Source of the DNA: Planctomycetota bacterium
GTDB taxonomy: Bacteria > Planctomycetota > UBA8742 > UBA2392
Reading direction: 5' to 3'
Assembly: GCA_003576915.1 (NCBI GenBank)
Contig: QEVF01000024.1
Location: 1-62,110, forward strand
Length of the DNA: 62,110 nucleotides
Shown here: positions 56,001 to 62,101 of the stretch, piece by piece
Position numbering within the stretch: position 1 is the first letter of the stretch
Layout: each line of letters begins with the position of its first letter
Translations under genes and position numbers: made by a program
Notes under the pieces: generated by a model
The model's input: the letters and a program-made list of their open reading frames with translations, nothing else
The model's database searches: none
Told to the model about the DNA's origin: nothing

Positions 56001-56379
56001 GCTGCGCAAAGAAGAGGCCGGTGTGGTAGTTGGCGCGCGCGGTTTGAAGCGGGGCCAGCGACTTGTCGTCGGCCAGGCCCAGATAAATCTCTTCCGCCTT
56101 GTCGTAGTTCTCAAGCTGACTCTGGCATTTGCCCATGCGCAGCTTGAGGCGGAACACCTCAGCGTGGGCGGGCTCAGCCTTGAGCACCTTCTCATAGGCC
56201 TCAAATGCCTTGAGGTAACTCTTTTCAGCAAAGTGGCGGTCACCTTCGGCGAGCCAGTCCTTGGTGTCCTGGGCACCCGCCTGGCCAAAGCTCAGGGCGG
56301 CAGACCCGGCCACTACCAGGAACAGCGCCCCCAGCGCCACGAGCCATCGAGCCTTCTTGGGAAGTTGAGCAAGCGACAT
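50026..56379 (-). CDS. Alpha-2-macroglobulin family protein with thioester
   Basis: 2117 residues, the largest gene of the right half. The ATG at 56379 is preceded by GGAGATT and gives a signal peptide (ARWLVALGALFLVVAGSAAL). Residues about 40-130 carry TPR-like repeats. A series of macroglobulin beta domains follows. At about 1600-1603 is the thioester motif, GCVEQ within YPYGCVEQTMSRF, so the Cys and Gln that form the internal bond are present, with the alpha/alpha toroid around it (WGWWRGGDSDSYMSAYVVYG). Upstream of FKDSVFYSHRVET, where the bait region of the family sits, is a low-complexity Lys/Glu/Ala/Arg-rich stretch at about 1290-1370. Bacterial relatives trap attacking proteases in the periplasm. 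No penicillin-binding protein (PbpC) partner gene is adjacent; convergent HEAT-VWA may be functionally linked. Confidence 0.92.
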   Translation of the reverse strand: MSLAQLPKKARWLVALGALFLVVAGSAALSFGQAGAQDTKDWLAEGDRHFAEKSYLKAFEAYEKVLKAEPAHAEVFRLKLRMGKCQSQLENYDKAEEIYLGLADDKSLAPLQTARANYHTGLFFAQRPHYYYENAKKERSWGRWIADSRYVDVSRKDAEQSKDRLKASFDILEPQARKALGQLEKEGQAALDVINEAFNAGLDAAAALHAWQYHYGQKRQSIDYFDRDNQKQTYYFYRCEFPDKDTILAQYDTVAKLGAELEQACVNLLKQGREFPKGVVEAANKGRGQGRDTAALSTYRKGAFLVAMTQLDDWYIERLLHHPDLQNAPLFEEKYSPIPVLRSVYKDYHDTSFADDALYYVGYFHEQIGQHDLAEKAYLELIEDPAFKESTERSSAQHNLQQLRARRLSVRNIAQDSDIKSDKEVRKWSNWSDWYFRRQVGVDREIFKPGEKLGLWVETRNAPKFKVTARAFNLPGLMADSAFLKAETSGFSGTGDPVIAEMLKKYTGEEIWSKSFETGDDGRHLYTQMQFAMPGNLPVGSYMIETDVEGVLDRRLFVISDVQLVIQSYNPDENLALVVDAKSGAPLPGAKLTYKRWHAWWDNDVTRWNIDVATYVGGEDGRRRIPTAGNGSYDGYLLYAEHNGRYTFHQYGFEWWQRRGWENYDTFSTRHLAITDRPVYRPGDDVHIKVILRQKTGGEWRNVEGGAFRIEVYDAKGEAKVQENYKATRFGAVEIDFTLKGDAALGAYYIYVRGGDGSWIGSSYFQVEEYKKPEFEVTVTPPQRPVKLGQAISASVKAEYYFGGPVGGAEVKYTIYRNTYWHWVYFPREYDWLYNWQTPRYTGTPDQQFNRFSNSELVLQGTGKLDEKGELVLEWSTQKALTDWGEYDHQYSINVEVTDASRRTIKGAGSVKALRQAFFAFVDNKLGYYRPNDTAEVEIRCVTAENQPVQTQGTLEVYRVQFEKGVDEKGLTKINEIKTFVKSMPMDTDEYGLAWYREKLTESGTFELVYKTKDEFGTEIKGFERIIVKADKWMPGSFRFDKVSLVPHKRVFKQGEECKVLLASDIPDAWMLVSVMAEREVIKQLFFSMPAGQLELVIPIGREHIPNFHVNVISVREGEIYTNTCAIYVPPVDEFLNVEVKSDKESYLPGEKGTITVTAKDNKGNPVAAEFAVSIYDRALTYIMPESTPNIIKHFYGDLRWYNLNYRNSYQTNIGEGQWDTQKYEKYRWYGQPLGWAVRNWMEWELNAFDFNTDVSRADRYKAGFESKVRQEGEAKEKDAQGLRTKDGNEEMTDAEAPADGKSGATYRRARGGGGARAEAPGEAAPAPKPAANKSLEGGEERESLKKDEGKSLAEEENAATPRVRSNFKDSVFYSHRVETGADGKAVINVEFPDNLTEWRVGARGITTKAKVGEGFLAIKVKKRLILRDQAPRFFVEGDVVTLSGIVMNNYDRDLKVTAHLLLNPEDGASEADKRAFCGYELFPETPKRVEFVLGAMRERRVDWRVRMTRAGTFKVMMFALTELESDATDKSYKCKVRGAEMYQAHTTNIKDGENSKSFTLTLPDKLDPEQTNLDIMLSPSVAALAMDALPYLLDYPYGCVEQTMSRFIPAVLVRKTLQDAGISLEEVGKRRAQMAYDGGSPQAAYWYKKSPVFDSGVMNDIIAAGLDRIISFQHGDGGWGWWRGGDSDSYMSAYVVYGLVIAAQAGVKFDVNVLNRGAAFLKSVARGEKNLHRVAYISYVLSFAGTPDKELLDKVYDRRDDLTHLSRAMICMAEFLAGDKERARILISNIEDYRKTDAENGTCWWECGRDYWWWWNDKIETNAFVMQALTMVDPTNKWLEPHVKWLAQNRKGSRWNSTKDTAQAVSALMAYAKATGELSREYTVNIYRNGEKVKSWEVTPQNVFALQTNFRLKGQALPAGKHEFKVERVGQGKLYFSAFLSYFSKEDNLKASGNELSIERKYYKLTEKVEEVEIEKKLTDGSVQKVREKRLTYDRTELQTGATLTSGDLIEVEIGVTSKNDYEYLAFEDFKPAGCEPVALRSGAGLGGGLIQNVELRDDRVAFFVSYFPQGFARLKYQLRCEIPGTFSALPTQGGSMYVPEVRANSAEWKVTINDK

Positions 56380-56574
56380 CGGCAATCTCCGGAATCGAAA
56401 AAGTGAGCAAACAGACCGCGTGCCGGGATGATACGCAATCCGCCGCCCTCAGGTTCCCGAAACTTGCCGCGCCCGCCAGGATCAGACATCCCCATCGCGA
56501 CCCCGCCGGCAGCCTTGGCACTGCGGCGCGGCAGCCCCTCTCACAGTCTGCTACAGTAATCAGCGGAGGCGTTT
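56380..56574. promoter_or_regulatory. Divergent promoter region
   Basis: 195 bp between the starts of the leftward alpha-2-macroglobulin gene and the rightward small gene. The first bases of each side hold ribosome sites (GGAG on the minus strand near 56390; GGAGG near 56563 on the plus). Nothing else recognisable is present. Confidence 0.35.
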
Positions 56575-56832
56575 ATGTCTGGCAAGCTGGCCTTGGTCAT
56601 CGGATTACTCGTCGGATTCCTCGTCACCGGCGCGGCAGCGCTCGTGGGCTTGAAGCTGGCGAAGGATGAGTTTGACTCCCGCGTCCTGTCGGAAAAGGAA
56701 GCCGCCTACCACAAGGGGCTTCAAGAGGGCACGCGCACCGCGGCCTCCCTGCTGGATGAAGCCGCGCTGAAGAGCCTGCGCGACGAAAACGCCGCCCTTC
56801 GCAAGCGCATTGAAGAACTCGAGAAGAAGTAG
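56575..56832 (+). CDS. Small membrane coiled-coil protein
   Basis: 85 residues with a good ribosome site (GCGGAGG, spacing about 5). One N-terminal helix (LALVIGLLVGFLVTGAAALVG) is followed by a charged coiled coil (SLRDENAALRKRIEELEKK at the end). The helix-plus-coil layout resembles small septum or envelope spacers, but I cannot assign a family. It ends 17 bp from the convergent sugar-isomerase-like gene. Coding is supported by the ribosome site and sensible composition. Confidence 0.6.
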   Translation: MSGKLALVIGLLVGFLVTGAAALVGLKLAKDEFDSRVLSEKEAAYHKGLQEGTRTAASLLDEAALKSLRDENAALRKRIEELEKK

Positions 56833-56849
56833 AGCTGGGCCTGCAACGG

Positions 56850-57755
56850 CTAGAAGATCCCGACTTTGACCAGGTAATCGCTGCCAAAGCGCATTTTCGT
56901 GCCCGAGGCATCATCGGTGACCAGCACACGAACGGTGGCTCGCGCCAATTCAGGCGCGATCTTCTTGAAGTCGATGTCGCCCAGACCCGGCGCCTGCTCC
57001 CCGTGCGCTCCCAGGTTATCGGCGAGATAGACGCCCTTGAGTCGCGAGCCAAAGCGCGTCAGCCATTCCTCCTGGCGAACGACACTCAGCTTCTCGAGCA
57101 TGGCGGCGCTGCTGGTCGAATGCCAGTAGCCCAGATTTCTGGCCTTGAGCGAATCAAACACCCACTCCAGATGCTGCGGCGTCAGCAATCCAAAGGGGCT
57201 GGCCGGCGGCATGAGGCAGACCGTGACGCCCTGCAGTTTGGAGCAAAGGCCGTGGAGCTCGCGGCAGAAATTCTCGAGCTGGGCCTCGGGCTTTGCGCCG
57301 GGCGTCTGCATCAAGTCCTTGGGCAGCACAGGGCAGGCTTGCGTAGAAGTGTCACAGTCGAGGTGTTCCTCGAGCTGAAGCTGGCGTTCAACGAGAGTCG
57401 GAAACTCCAGATATCCGCCGGAAAGCACGACATGGCCCGGCCGCGCCGGCGCCAGTTGCTCGGTGGTATCGAGAACCATCTTGCCTGACGCCACAGAGAT
57501 ATCACGACTGAGGGCCCCCAGCTTGGCGTAGCCAGGGCGGCGGAAGACCGTGGCCCTTTGCCGGGGCTCCGACAGGCGAACGGCGCAGAGCTTGGCATTC
57601 ACCTCTTTGAGCGCCTTGACGATGCGCCCCAGGGGGGCCTGCGGATTCTCGATGGTGAGGTCGAACTGGTCAAAGCCCAACTCCTGGCCCATGCGCACGC
57701 GCTTGAGGATGGAGTCCAGCCCCTTGTCGTCGAGCTTGACGGTGACGGCTTTCAT
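56850..57755 (-). CDS. Xylose-isomerase-like TIM-barrel protein
   Basis: 301 residues. The pattern is that of sugar phosphate isomerase/epimerase-like TIM barrels (AP endonuclease family 2 superfamily): alternating beta strands and helices, and metal-ligand-type residues such as His in YWHSTSSAAM (about 205-215) and ADNLGAHGEQAPGLGDIDF late in the chain, where family members have D-N-x-G/H-x2-PG-G-D. The usual reaction is isomerisation or epimerisation of a sugar or related hydroxy acid; the substrate cannot be told. The start at 57755 lies 106 bp from the tRNA. Its first 86 bases overlap, in another frame, the 3' tail of the recombinase open frame. That tail is a by-product of integration, not an original gene overlap. 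Confidence 0.75.
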   Translation of the reverse strand: MKAVTVKLDDKGLDSILKRVRMGQELGFDQFDLTIENPQAPLGRIVKALKEVNAKLCAVRLSEPRQRATVFRRPGYAKLGALSRDISVASGKMVLDTTEQLAPARPGHVVLSGGYLEFPTLVERQLQLEEHLDCDTSTQACPVLPKDLMQTPGAKPEAQLENFCRELHGLCSKLQGVTVCLMPPASPFGLLTPQHLEWVFDSLKARNLGYWHSTSSAAMLEKLSVVRQEEWLTRFGSRLKGVYLADNLGAHGEQAPGLGDIDFKKIAPELARATVRVLVTDDASGTKMRFGSDYLVKVGIF

Positions 57756-59493
57756 GGCCCTGATTGTCCGATGGAGGCTGCGAGTTGTCGATTGGAAAGG
57801 TGCCCCGATGGCCTGTTCTCGACCTTGCGGGGCATGGGCCCGTTGCTACCCTTCGCGCGACTGGCCCGTGGTGTAATTGGTAACACAGCAGATTTTGGTT
57901 CTGCTTTTTCTGGTTCGAGTCCAGACGGGCCAGCCAATCTTTCGTTCTCGACGAACCAGAACCGTTGGGAGTTGATGGCCCTGGGCGTAGTTTGACCTCG
58001 TACAGGGCCATCCGCACTTTTTCCTCGGTAAACACGACCTCGTCCAGCATGAGTTGGAAGAGTTGTTTGCGTTCTTCGGGTGTGGCTGCGGTGTAGGCGG
58101 GCGCGAAGGCTTCCAGCGAGGCTTTTACGGTGGGCTCGTCGATGCGTGTTGCCGTGGCTGTGTTGAGTTCTGCTTTGGCTTTGTCGATTTCGTTGGCGAG
58201 TTCTGCCTCCTGGCGTTCGAGCTCCGCGAGGCGTTTGGTGACTGACGTGCTAGGCTTGCCTTGGGCGAGGTAGTCGATGAGGTTGGCAATCTGGCCCTCC
58301 AACGACCGTTTGGTTGCGGTTAGGGCGAGAATTTTGTCTTGGACGCCTTTGACCGTGGCGTCTTGGCCCGAGTTGTTGTCGGCCATGACCGCGGCGAGCG
58401 TGTCGGGGTTGGTGGAGAGTTTGACGAGTTGTTCGCCGATGAGGTTTTCGATTTGTTCGGCGTTGATGCGGCCGAACTTGCAGGTGTGGTTGTCGCGGTG
58501 GTTGATGCAGCAGTAGTAGCGGAAGTACCCGTTGCGTCCTTTGGAGTAGCTGGGGGAGAGGGCTCCTCCGCAGTAGCCGCACCTGAGCAGGCCTTCCAAG
58601 AGGAAGACGTATTTCTTGTCCCTGCGCCGGCGGATTTTGACGACCTGGTTGCGTTTGAGGCGGTGTTGGACTTCGTAGAACAGGTTTTCGTTGATGATGC
58701 CGGGGTATTGTGCGGGGACGAGTTGGCCGTTGCGCTTCATTTTGCCGATGTAAGCCGGATTGGTGAGGACTTGCGCGATGTGGCTCTTGTGAAACTCCTT
58801 GCCTCCCTGCGTTTTGCCGCGTCTGCTTTGGTAGCGCTTGGTGCGATAGCCCATCTTGTTGACCTGCACGGCCGTGAGGCGCACGGAGTCGGTCTCGAGA
58901 TACGTGCGGTAGATGGCCTCGACGACGTGCTTCTCGTCCTCTTGAGGCGTTATGGTTCCGTTGCCGGCCTTGTAGCCGAGGGGTTGGGGGCCGCCGTGCC
59001 ATAGCCCGTTGCTTGCGCGCCAGTCGGACTTCTCTTTTGCTCGGGCCGAGATGACTTGACGCTCAAACTCGGCAAGTGCCGAGAGAAAAGTGAGGATCAA
59101 CCGCCCAACCGGGGTGCCAGTGTCCACCTGTTCGCGCAAAGAAATGAAGTCGACTTTGTGTTCGATGAGAAAGTCGAGGAAGCCGAGGAACGCGCGCACG
59201 TTGCGCGCCACTCTGTCCAATGCAACCACGGCCAGTGCCTGAACCTTGCCGGCTTTGATGTCGGCCATCATTTCTTGGAACTTGGGGCGGTCGAGCGTTT
59301 TGCCCGAAACGCCTTCCTCACGGTAAAGCTTGACCTCCCATTGTTCACCCATCGCGCGTTTCTGCTCAACGTGCCTGCGCAGCAAATCTTCCTGCGTGTC
59401 GAGACTTCCATCCTTGCGAAGCGCCTGTTGGTCGGTGCTGACCCTGGCGTAAAGTGCGGCCACTCTGGTCGATACCTGCTCGGGCGCGTTCAT
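57670..59493 (-). CDS. Large serine recombinase (integrase/resolvase family)
   Basis: 607 residues as read. The ATG at 59493 has GGAGGT upstream at good spacing. Resolvase domain: nucleophile Ser19 in YARVSTDQQ, then ALVV-type core AVVALDRVARNVR, and LREQVDTGTPVGRLIL with FERQVIS. A recombinase DNA-binding domain follows (GGPQPLGYK, LTNPAYIGKMKRNG). A zinc ribbon (CGYCGG and later C-x-INHRDNHTC) at about 315-350 and a coiled coil at about 380-470 complete the type. Residues about 520-544 (LARLDSNQKKQNQNLLCYQ) are the antisense translation of the tRNA-Gln gene, and the rest is host sequence that overlaps the next gene. The element-encoded protein therefore ends, or differs, after about residue 519. 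It catalyses site-specific integration and, with a directionality factor not seen here, excision. Confidence 0.93.
   Translation of the reverse strand: MNAPEQVSTRVAALYARVSTDQQALRKDGSLDTQEDLLRRHVEQKRAMGEQWEVKLYREEGVSGKTLDRPKFQEMMADIKAGKVQALAVVALDRVARNVRAFLGFLDFLIEHKVDFISLREQVDTGTPVGRLILTFLSALAEFERQVISARAKEKSDWRASNGLWHGGPQPLGYKAGNGTITPQEDEKHVVEAIYRTYLETDSVRLTAVQVNKMGYRTKRYQSRRGKTQGGKEFHKSHIAQVLTNPAYIGKMKRNGQLVPAQYPGIINENLFYEVQHRLKRNQVVKIRRRRDKKYVFLLEGLLRCGYCGGALSPSYSKGRNGYFRYYCCINHRDNHTCKFGRINAEQIENLIGEQLVKLSTNPDTLAAVMADNNSGQDATVKGVQDKILALTATKRSLEGQIANLIDYLAQGKPSTSVTKRLAELERQEAELANEIDKAKAELNTATATRIDEPTVKASLEAFAPAYTAATPEERKQLFQLMLDEVVFTEEKVRMALYEVKLRPGPSTPNGSGSSRTKDWLARLDSNQKKQNQNLLCYQLHHGPVARRVATGPCPARSRTGHRGTFPIDNSQPPSDNQGHESRHRQARRQGAGLHPQARAHGPGVGL
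57862..57936 (+). tRNA. tRNA-Gln (anticodon UUG), CCA encoded
   Basis: The cloverleaf folds by hand. Acceptor TGGCCCG (57862-57868) pairs fully with CGGGCCA (57926-57932). The D arm is GTG...CAC; the anticodon arm is GCAGA-TTTTGGT-TCTGC, whose 7-base loop has TTG at positions 34-36 (glutamine). The T arm is TCTGG-TTCGAGT-CCAGA. Discriminator G is followed by an encoded CCA at 57934-57936. All stems are perfect, so the gene appears functional. Its 3' end is the probable attachment site of the element to the right. Confidence 0.95.
57911..57936 (+). other. Putative element attachment site (attL) at tRNA 3' end
   Basis: The recombinase frame enters the tRNA from its 3' end without a stop, and host genes lie on the other side. 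The crossover core should therefore lie in the 3' part of the tRNA. The exact core cannot be set because the other junction is outside the window; I did not find a second copy of the tRNA 3' sequence between 58000 and 62110. Confidence 0.5.
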
Positions 59494-59569
59494 GGCATAC
59501 CTCCATTTCACGTCAACGCCTTGGAAGCCGCTATTCTACAAGGTTCCAAGGCGATAGCGAATTTGTTGA

Positions 59570-59791
59570 TTACTTGCCGTCGCGCAAACGGCGGAACATT
59601 TCAGCCCACAGTCTGGCGAGGCGCTGGCCGCGTTCAGCAGGAGTGAGGTGGCTGGTTGGGTTGGCGGGGTTGCGCCCTACAGCTTGCACGAGTTCGACTT
59701 GGTAACTCGCGTTAATTGTCTTCCTGCGTCGCTTGCGTTGATCCGCGCAAGGACTTGCCGGTGTTGCGGTGTTGTCGCGTTCGTCTTGCAC
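59570..59791 (-). CDS. Small basic protein upstream of recombinase
   Basis: 73 residues from a GTG at 59791, ending 76 bp before the recombinase start. It is basic (QRKRRRKTINASYQVE) and ends in an amphipathic helix, LTPAERGQRLARLWAEMFRRL. Short ORFs of this kind, with AERxxxLAxL helices, are often found just upstream of serine recombinases in GC-rich mobile elements, perhaps as accessory DNA-binding proteins. No Shine-Dalgarno site is seen before the GTG, so the start is uncertain. Support comes from position and composition only. Confidence 0.5.
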   Translation of the reverse strand: MQDERDNTATPASPCADQRKRRRKTINASYQVELVQAVGRNPANPTSHLTPAERGQRLARLWAEMFRRLRDGK

Positions 59792-59801
59792 GAGGGAGGG
59801 A

Positions 59802-59832
59802 GAGGGGCGCCTGCGCGCCCCTCCTGTTTTTT
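59802..59832 (+). terminator. Hairpin with T-tract, left edge of triad
   Basis: 9-bp perfect stem GAGGGGCGC / GCGCCCCTC with loop CTGC, followed on the plus strand by CTGTTTTTT. It is an intrinsic terminator reading rightwards. On the minus strand it lies 35 bases past the VWA stop and lacks a T-run, so it may still act as a weak end for the leftward operon. It may protect the operon from antisense read-through. Confidence 0.65.
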
Positions 59833-59866
59833 GGCGGGGAGAGACAACGAGGAACTTGCGAGGGAA

Positions 59867-60556
59867 TTACTTGGCGAGGCTGGTGGCGGTGACGGTCTTG
59901 CCGATGGTCTGGAAGATACTGGTGAAATAGTCCTTGGTGACGGGCGGGATGGGGAACAGAAGCCCGCCGGTCCTGCCGGTCAGGATTTTGTAGGCGTCAA
60001 CGTTGGCGGGCCCGATGATGTGGACGCGCACGCCCTGGCGAAGGAACACGTCCACTGCCTGTTCGGGAGTGGCGCCGTCCATAGCGTTTTTGGTGCCGCT
60101 GTTGGTGACGAGGATGACGTGTTTGACGCGGCCGGGCCGGACGTCAGGCCAGTCGGCGAGGGCAGCGCGCAAGAGGCCGTCAAGCTGGCTTTCATCGTCG
60201 GAGTTGTTTCCGATGAGCGGCTCGTTGGCGATGAGGCGCTTGAACTCGTCGATCGCGACGATGCCGCGGTCGATGAGGCCATTGTCCGCGCCGTTTTCGG
60301 GAACGTCCCTCACGAAAAGCAGGCCGGTGCGCAGCTCGATGTTGTCGCGGGCACACTCGTCGACGGCTTCATGGGAGCACTGCACGACAGGCCCGTCCAG
60401 TTCGTCCATGCTATAGGTCTTGTCGTAGACAAATTTGACGAGCGCCTTGCGGCGGGGCTTGGCGTGCGTCGGGTTATGCGTGCGCGTGGGGAATACCTTG
60501 CTGGGCAGGGGCACGGGCTGGCCGGCGAACGGGTCAACGCTGGTGGGACTGGTCAT
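59867..60556 (-). CDS. VWA-domain protein (TerY-like), triad member
   Basis: 229 residues. The ATG at 60556 has a very good ribosome site, AAAGGAGAT, that overlaps the stop codon of the kinase gene, so translation is coupled. The whole protein is one VWA domain: MIDAS-type start KFVYDKTYSMDELDG (about 41-55), central strand and helix, and ILVTNSGTKNAMDG at about 150, where classical VWA proteins have T-DG. Asp, Thr and Ser of the first metal motif are kept (D-x-T-x-S), but the late Asp is replaced by Asn. No membrane segment or signal peptide is present, so it is cytosolic. VWA proteins of this size in triads with a kinase and a PP2C are called TerY; a role as scaffold or phosphorylation target is inferred. 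Confidence 0.85.
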   Translation of the reverse strand: MTSPTSVDPFAGQPVPLPSKVFPTRTHNPTHAKPRRKALVKFVYDKTYSMDELDGPVVQCSHEAVDECARDNIELRTGLLFVRDVPENGADNGLIDRGIVAIDEFKRLIANEPLIGNNSDDESQLDGLLRAALADWPDVRPGRVKHVILVTNSGTKNAMDGATPEQAVDVFLRQGVRVHIIGPANVDAYKILTGRTGGLLFPIPPVTKDYFTSIFQTIGKTVTATSLAK

Positions 60557-60567
60557 GAGGATCTCCT

Positions 60568-61386
60568 TTAGTTGAAGGACTGGTAGAGCTCGCGAAGTGA
60601 GGGCCTGGCGAGCGGGTTCTTGGACAGCGCGGCATCCACCGCGCGAGCGACGCTGTGGGGGATGTTTGGCGCGAGGGTGTTGAGCGGTGTGTGCGTTACG
60701 GTGTAGTCGCCGACGAGTTGGTCTTCCTCGTCTTCAGTTGCGGCTGCGAACGGTCGGATGCCTGTGGCGAGTTCGTAGATGGTGGCGGCGAAACTGAACA
60801 CGTCCTGCGCGGGTGATGCGGGATGGTTGAACATCTGTTCCGGACACGAATAGCCTGTGGAATAGCCCGGCGCGCGAAGCGGCGTGTTCGCGGGCGCGGA
60901 GATGCCGAAGTCGGCAAGCGCGCTGCGAGCGGGGTGGTCGCGCAAAAGCAGGTTGGCAGGTTTGACGTCGCGATGGACAACACCCACTTTGTGCATGACG
61001 TGGCACGCCAACATCGGCGGGCGGATGGCCATGCGAACCACCTCGTAGTCGAGCTTGCCGCGTTTTGCCAAGGCGTCAGCGATGCTGCCGCCGATCATGT
61101 ACGGCATGACGAGGAAGAAGTCGTCGTTGTCACGCAGCAGGGCGAGTACCGGCACAAAGTGTTCCTCAAGGCCGCGGTAGGCGCTTGCGCACGCGGCGAG
61201 CACGCTCATGGAGAGTTCAATTTCAAAGTTGGCTTGGGCCAGGTTGGAGTCGGTCAGGAGCTTGAGGACGACAAACTCGTCCTTTGCGTCTGTCGCGCGG
61301 TAAGCGATGCCGTTGCCTCCGGCGCCCAGGCGCTTGCTGATCTTGTAGGGGCCAACGCGGTCGCCGGGTTTTCTAAACACAGCCAT
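60568..61386 (-). CDS. Soluble Ser/Thr protein kinase, triad member
   Basis: 272 residues from the ATG at 61386 (MAVFRKPGDRVGPYKISKRL); AGGGA lies upstream. It is a complete minimal Hanks-type kinase: LGAGGNGIAYRA loop, VVLKLL lysine (about 45), HRDVKPANLLL (about 150) and ADFGIS (about 172), then GYSTGYSCPEQ and Asp in DVFSFAATIYELATG. No membrane segment or extra domain is present, in contrast to the 2140-residue kinase at 16262. The PP2C frame overlaps its start by 14 bases and its stop is part of the VWA ribosome site, so the three products should be made together. Kinase and phosphatase are expected to act on the VWA protein or on each other; this is inference from the known triad type. 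Confidence 0.9.
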   Translation of the reverse strand: MAVFRKPGDRVGPYKISKRLGAGGNGIAYRATDAKDEFVVLKLLTDSNLAQANFEIELSMSVLAACASAYRGLEEHFVPVLALLRDNDDFFLVMPYMIGGSIADALAKRGKLDYEVVRMAIRPPMLACHVMHKVGVVHRDVKPANLLLRDHPARSALADFGISAPANTPLRAPGYSTGYSCPEQMFNHPASPAQDVFSFAATIYELATGIRPFAAATEDEEDQLVGDYTVTHTPLNTLAPNIPHSVARAVDAALSKNPLARPSLRELYQSFN

Positions 61387-62101
61387 GGCTTTCCCTTTTG
61401 GCGCACGTGAATTGATCGAGAGAGACTGGCGCCGGATGGTCGTTGCCGGCGAGAACAAAGCTGGCGTTGTCGTCCGCACGCTCCGCGGCCAGCACTTCCA
61501 GCACAAGAGCGGCATCGGACAGACTAGGGATGGTGAGCGCGCGGTTTACTTCGAGGGGAGTGAGGACGTTGAGGAGGCCGTCGCTGCACGCCAGCAAGCG
61601 GTCACCGGAATCGAGAGGCACTTCCCGGGTGTGAATGCGCGAGGCATGGACGGGGCTGCGTGAGACGTAGCTGGTGAGCATTCCGCGGAACGGGTGCGCG
61701 GCAATCTCCGAGGCTTCGATTTCACCGCGAGCGTAAAGGTCTTGGGCGGTCGAGTGTTCCCTGGTGGCGAGTCCGCAACGATTGAGGTCGCGGCTGTAGT
61801 AGATGCAGGGGCTGTCGCCGGAACTGGCGACAAACGCAGCGTGAGGCAGGATGAGGGCGGCGGTTGCCGTGGTGGATGCGGGACTTTTCAGCGCGTTGAG
61901 TGTTCTGCTGGTCTCGTTGAGCGCTTCGCGAAACGCGCGAGTGAATTCGTCTATCGTCGTTTTGGGTGTGAGTGCGCCTAGCAGGCCGTTGAAATAGATT
62001 CTGGAAGTATCTTGATGATTGCTCTCTGATTGTTTTCTGGCTTGGTCCTTTGAGTTTTCTTGTCGCCGCCCGTGTCTTGGGCGGCGGTTTTGCTTCTTGC
62101 G
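61373..62101 (-). pseudogene. PP2C-type phosphatase, N-terminus missing (triad member)
   Basis: The minus frame is open from a stop at 62102-62104 down to 61373 but has no ATG, GTG or TTG until a Met at 61681, deep inside the domain. The readable part has the middle and C-terminal PP2C motifs: STTATAAL, AAFVASSGDSPCIYY (fitting VGDS-x-AY), LATREHSTAQDLYARGEI (fitting T-x-DHS), LACSDGLLNVL (D-x-DGL site) and DDNASFV near the end. The N-terminal metal motif (D-x-DGMGG) is not found in any minus frame up to the window end. Homology seems to begin near 62000. Either the gene was truncated or rearranged near 62020-62064, or a non-standard start or a sequence error hides it. The last 14 bases overlap the kinase gene. 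Confidence 0.75.
62064..62098 (+). terminator. Hairpin with T-rich tail near right window end
   Basis: 8-bp perfect stem CGCCGCCC / GGGCGGCG, loop GTGTCTT, followed on the plus strand by GTTTTGCTTCTT. It is a rightward intrinsic terminator, or the upstream boundary of the leftward operon. It sits where the first part of the PP2C gene ought to be, so it marks the break in that gene. Confidence 0.6.

Noticed and set aside
51742..56406. A 1554-residue open frame on the plus strand
   Set aside because: It is the exact antisense of the alpha-2-macroglobulin gene; its low stop density is a GC-rich artefact and its sequence has no domain pattern.
58054..59004. Plus-strand frames opposite the recombinase
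   Set aside because: The recombinase has a complete set of motifs on the minus strand; the plus frames are Val/Ala/Asp-rich antisense.
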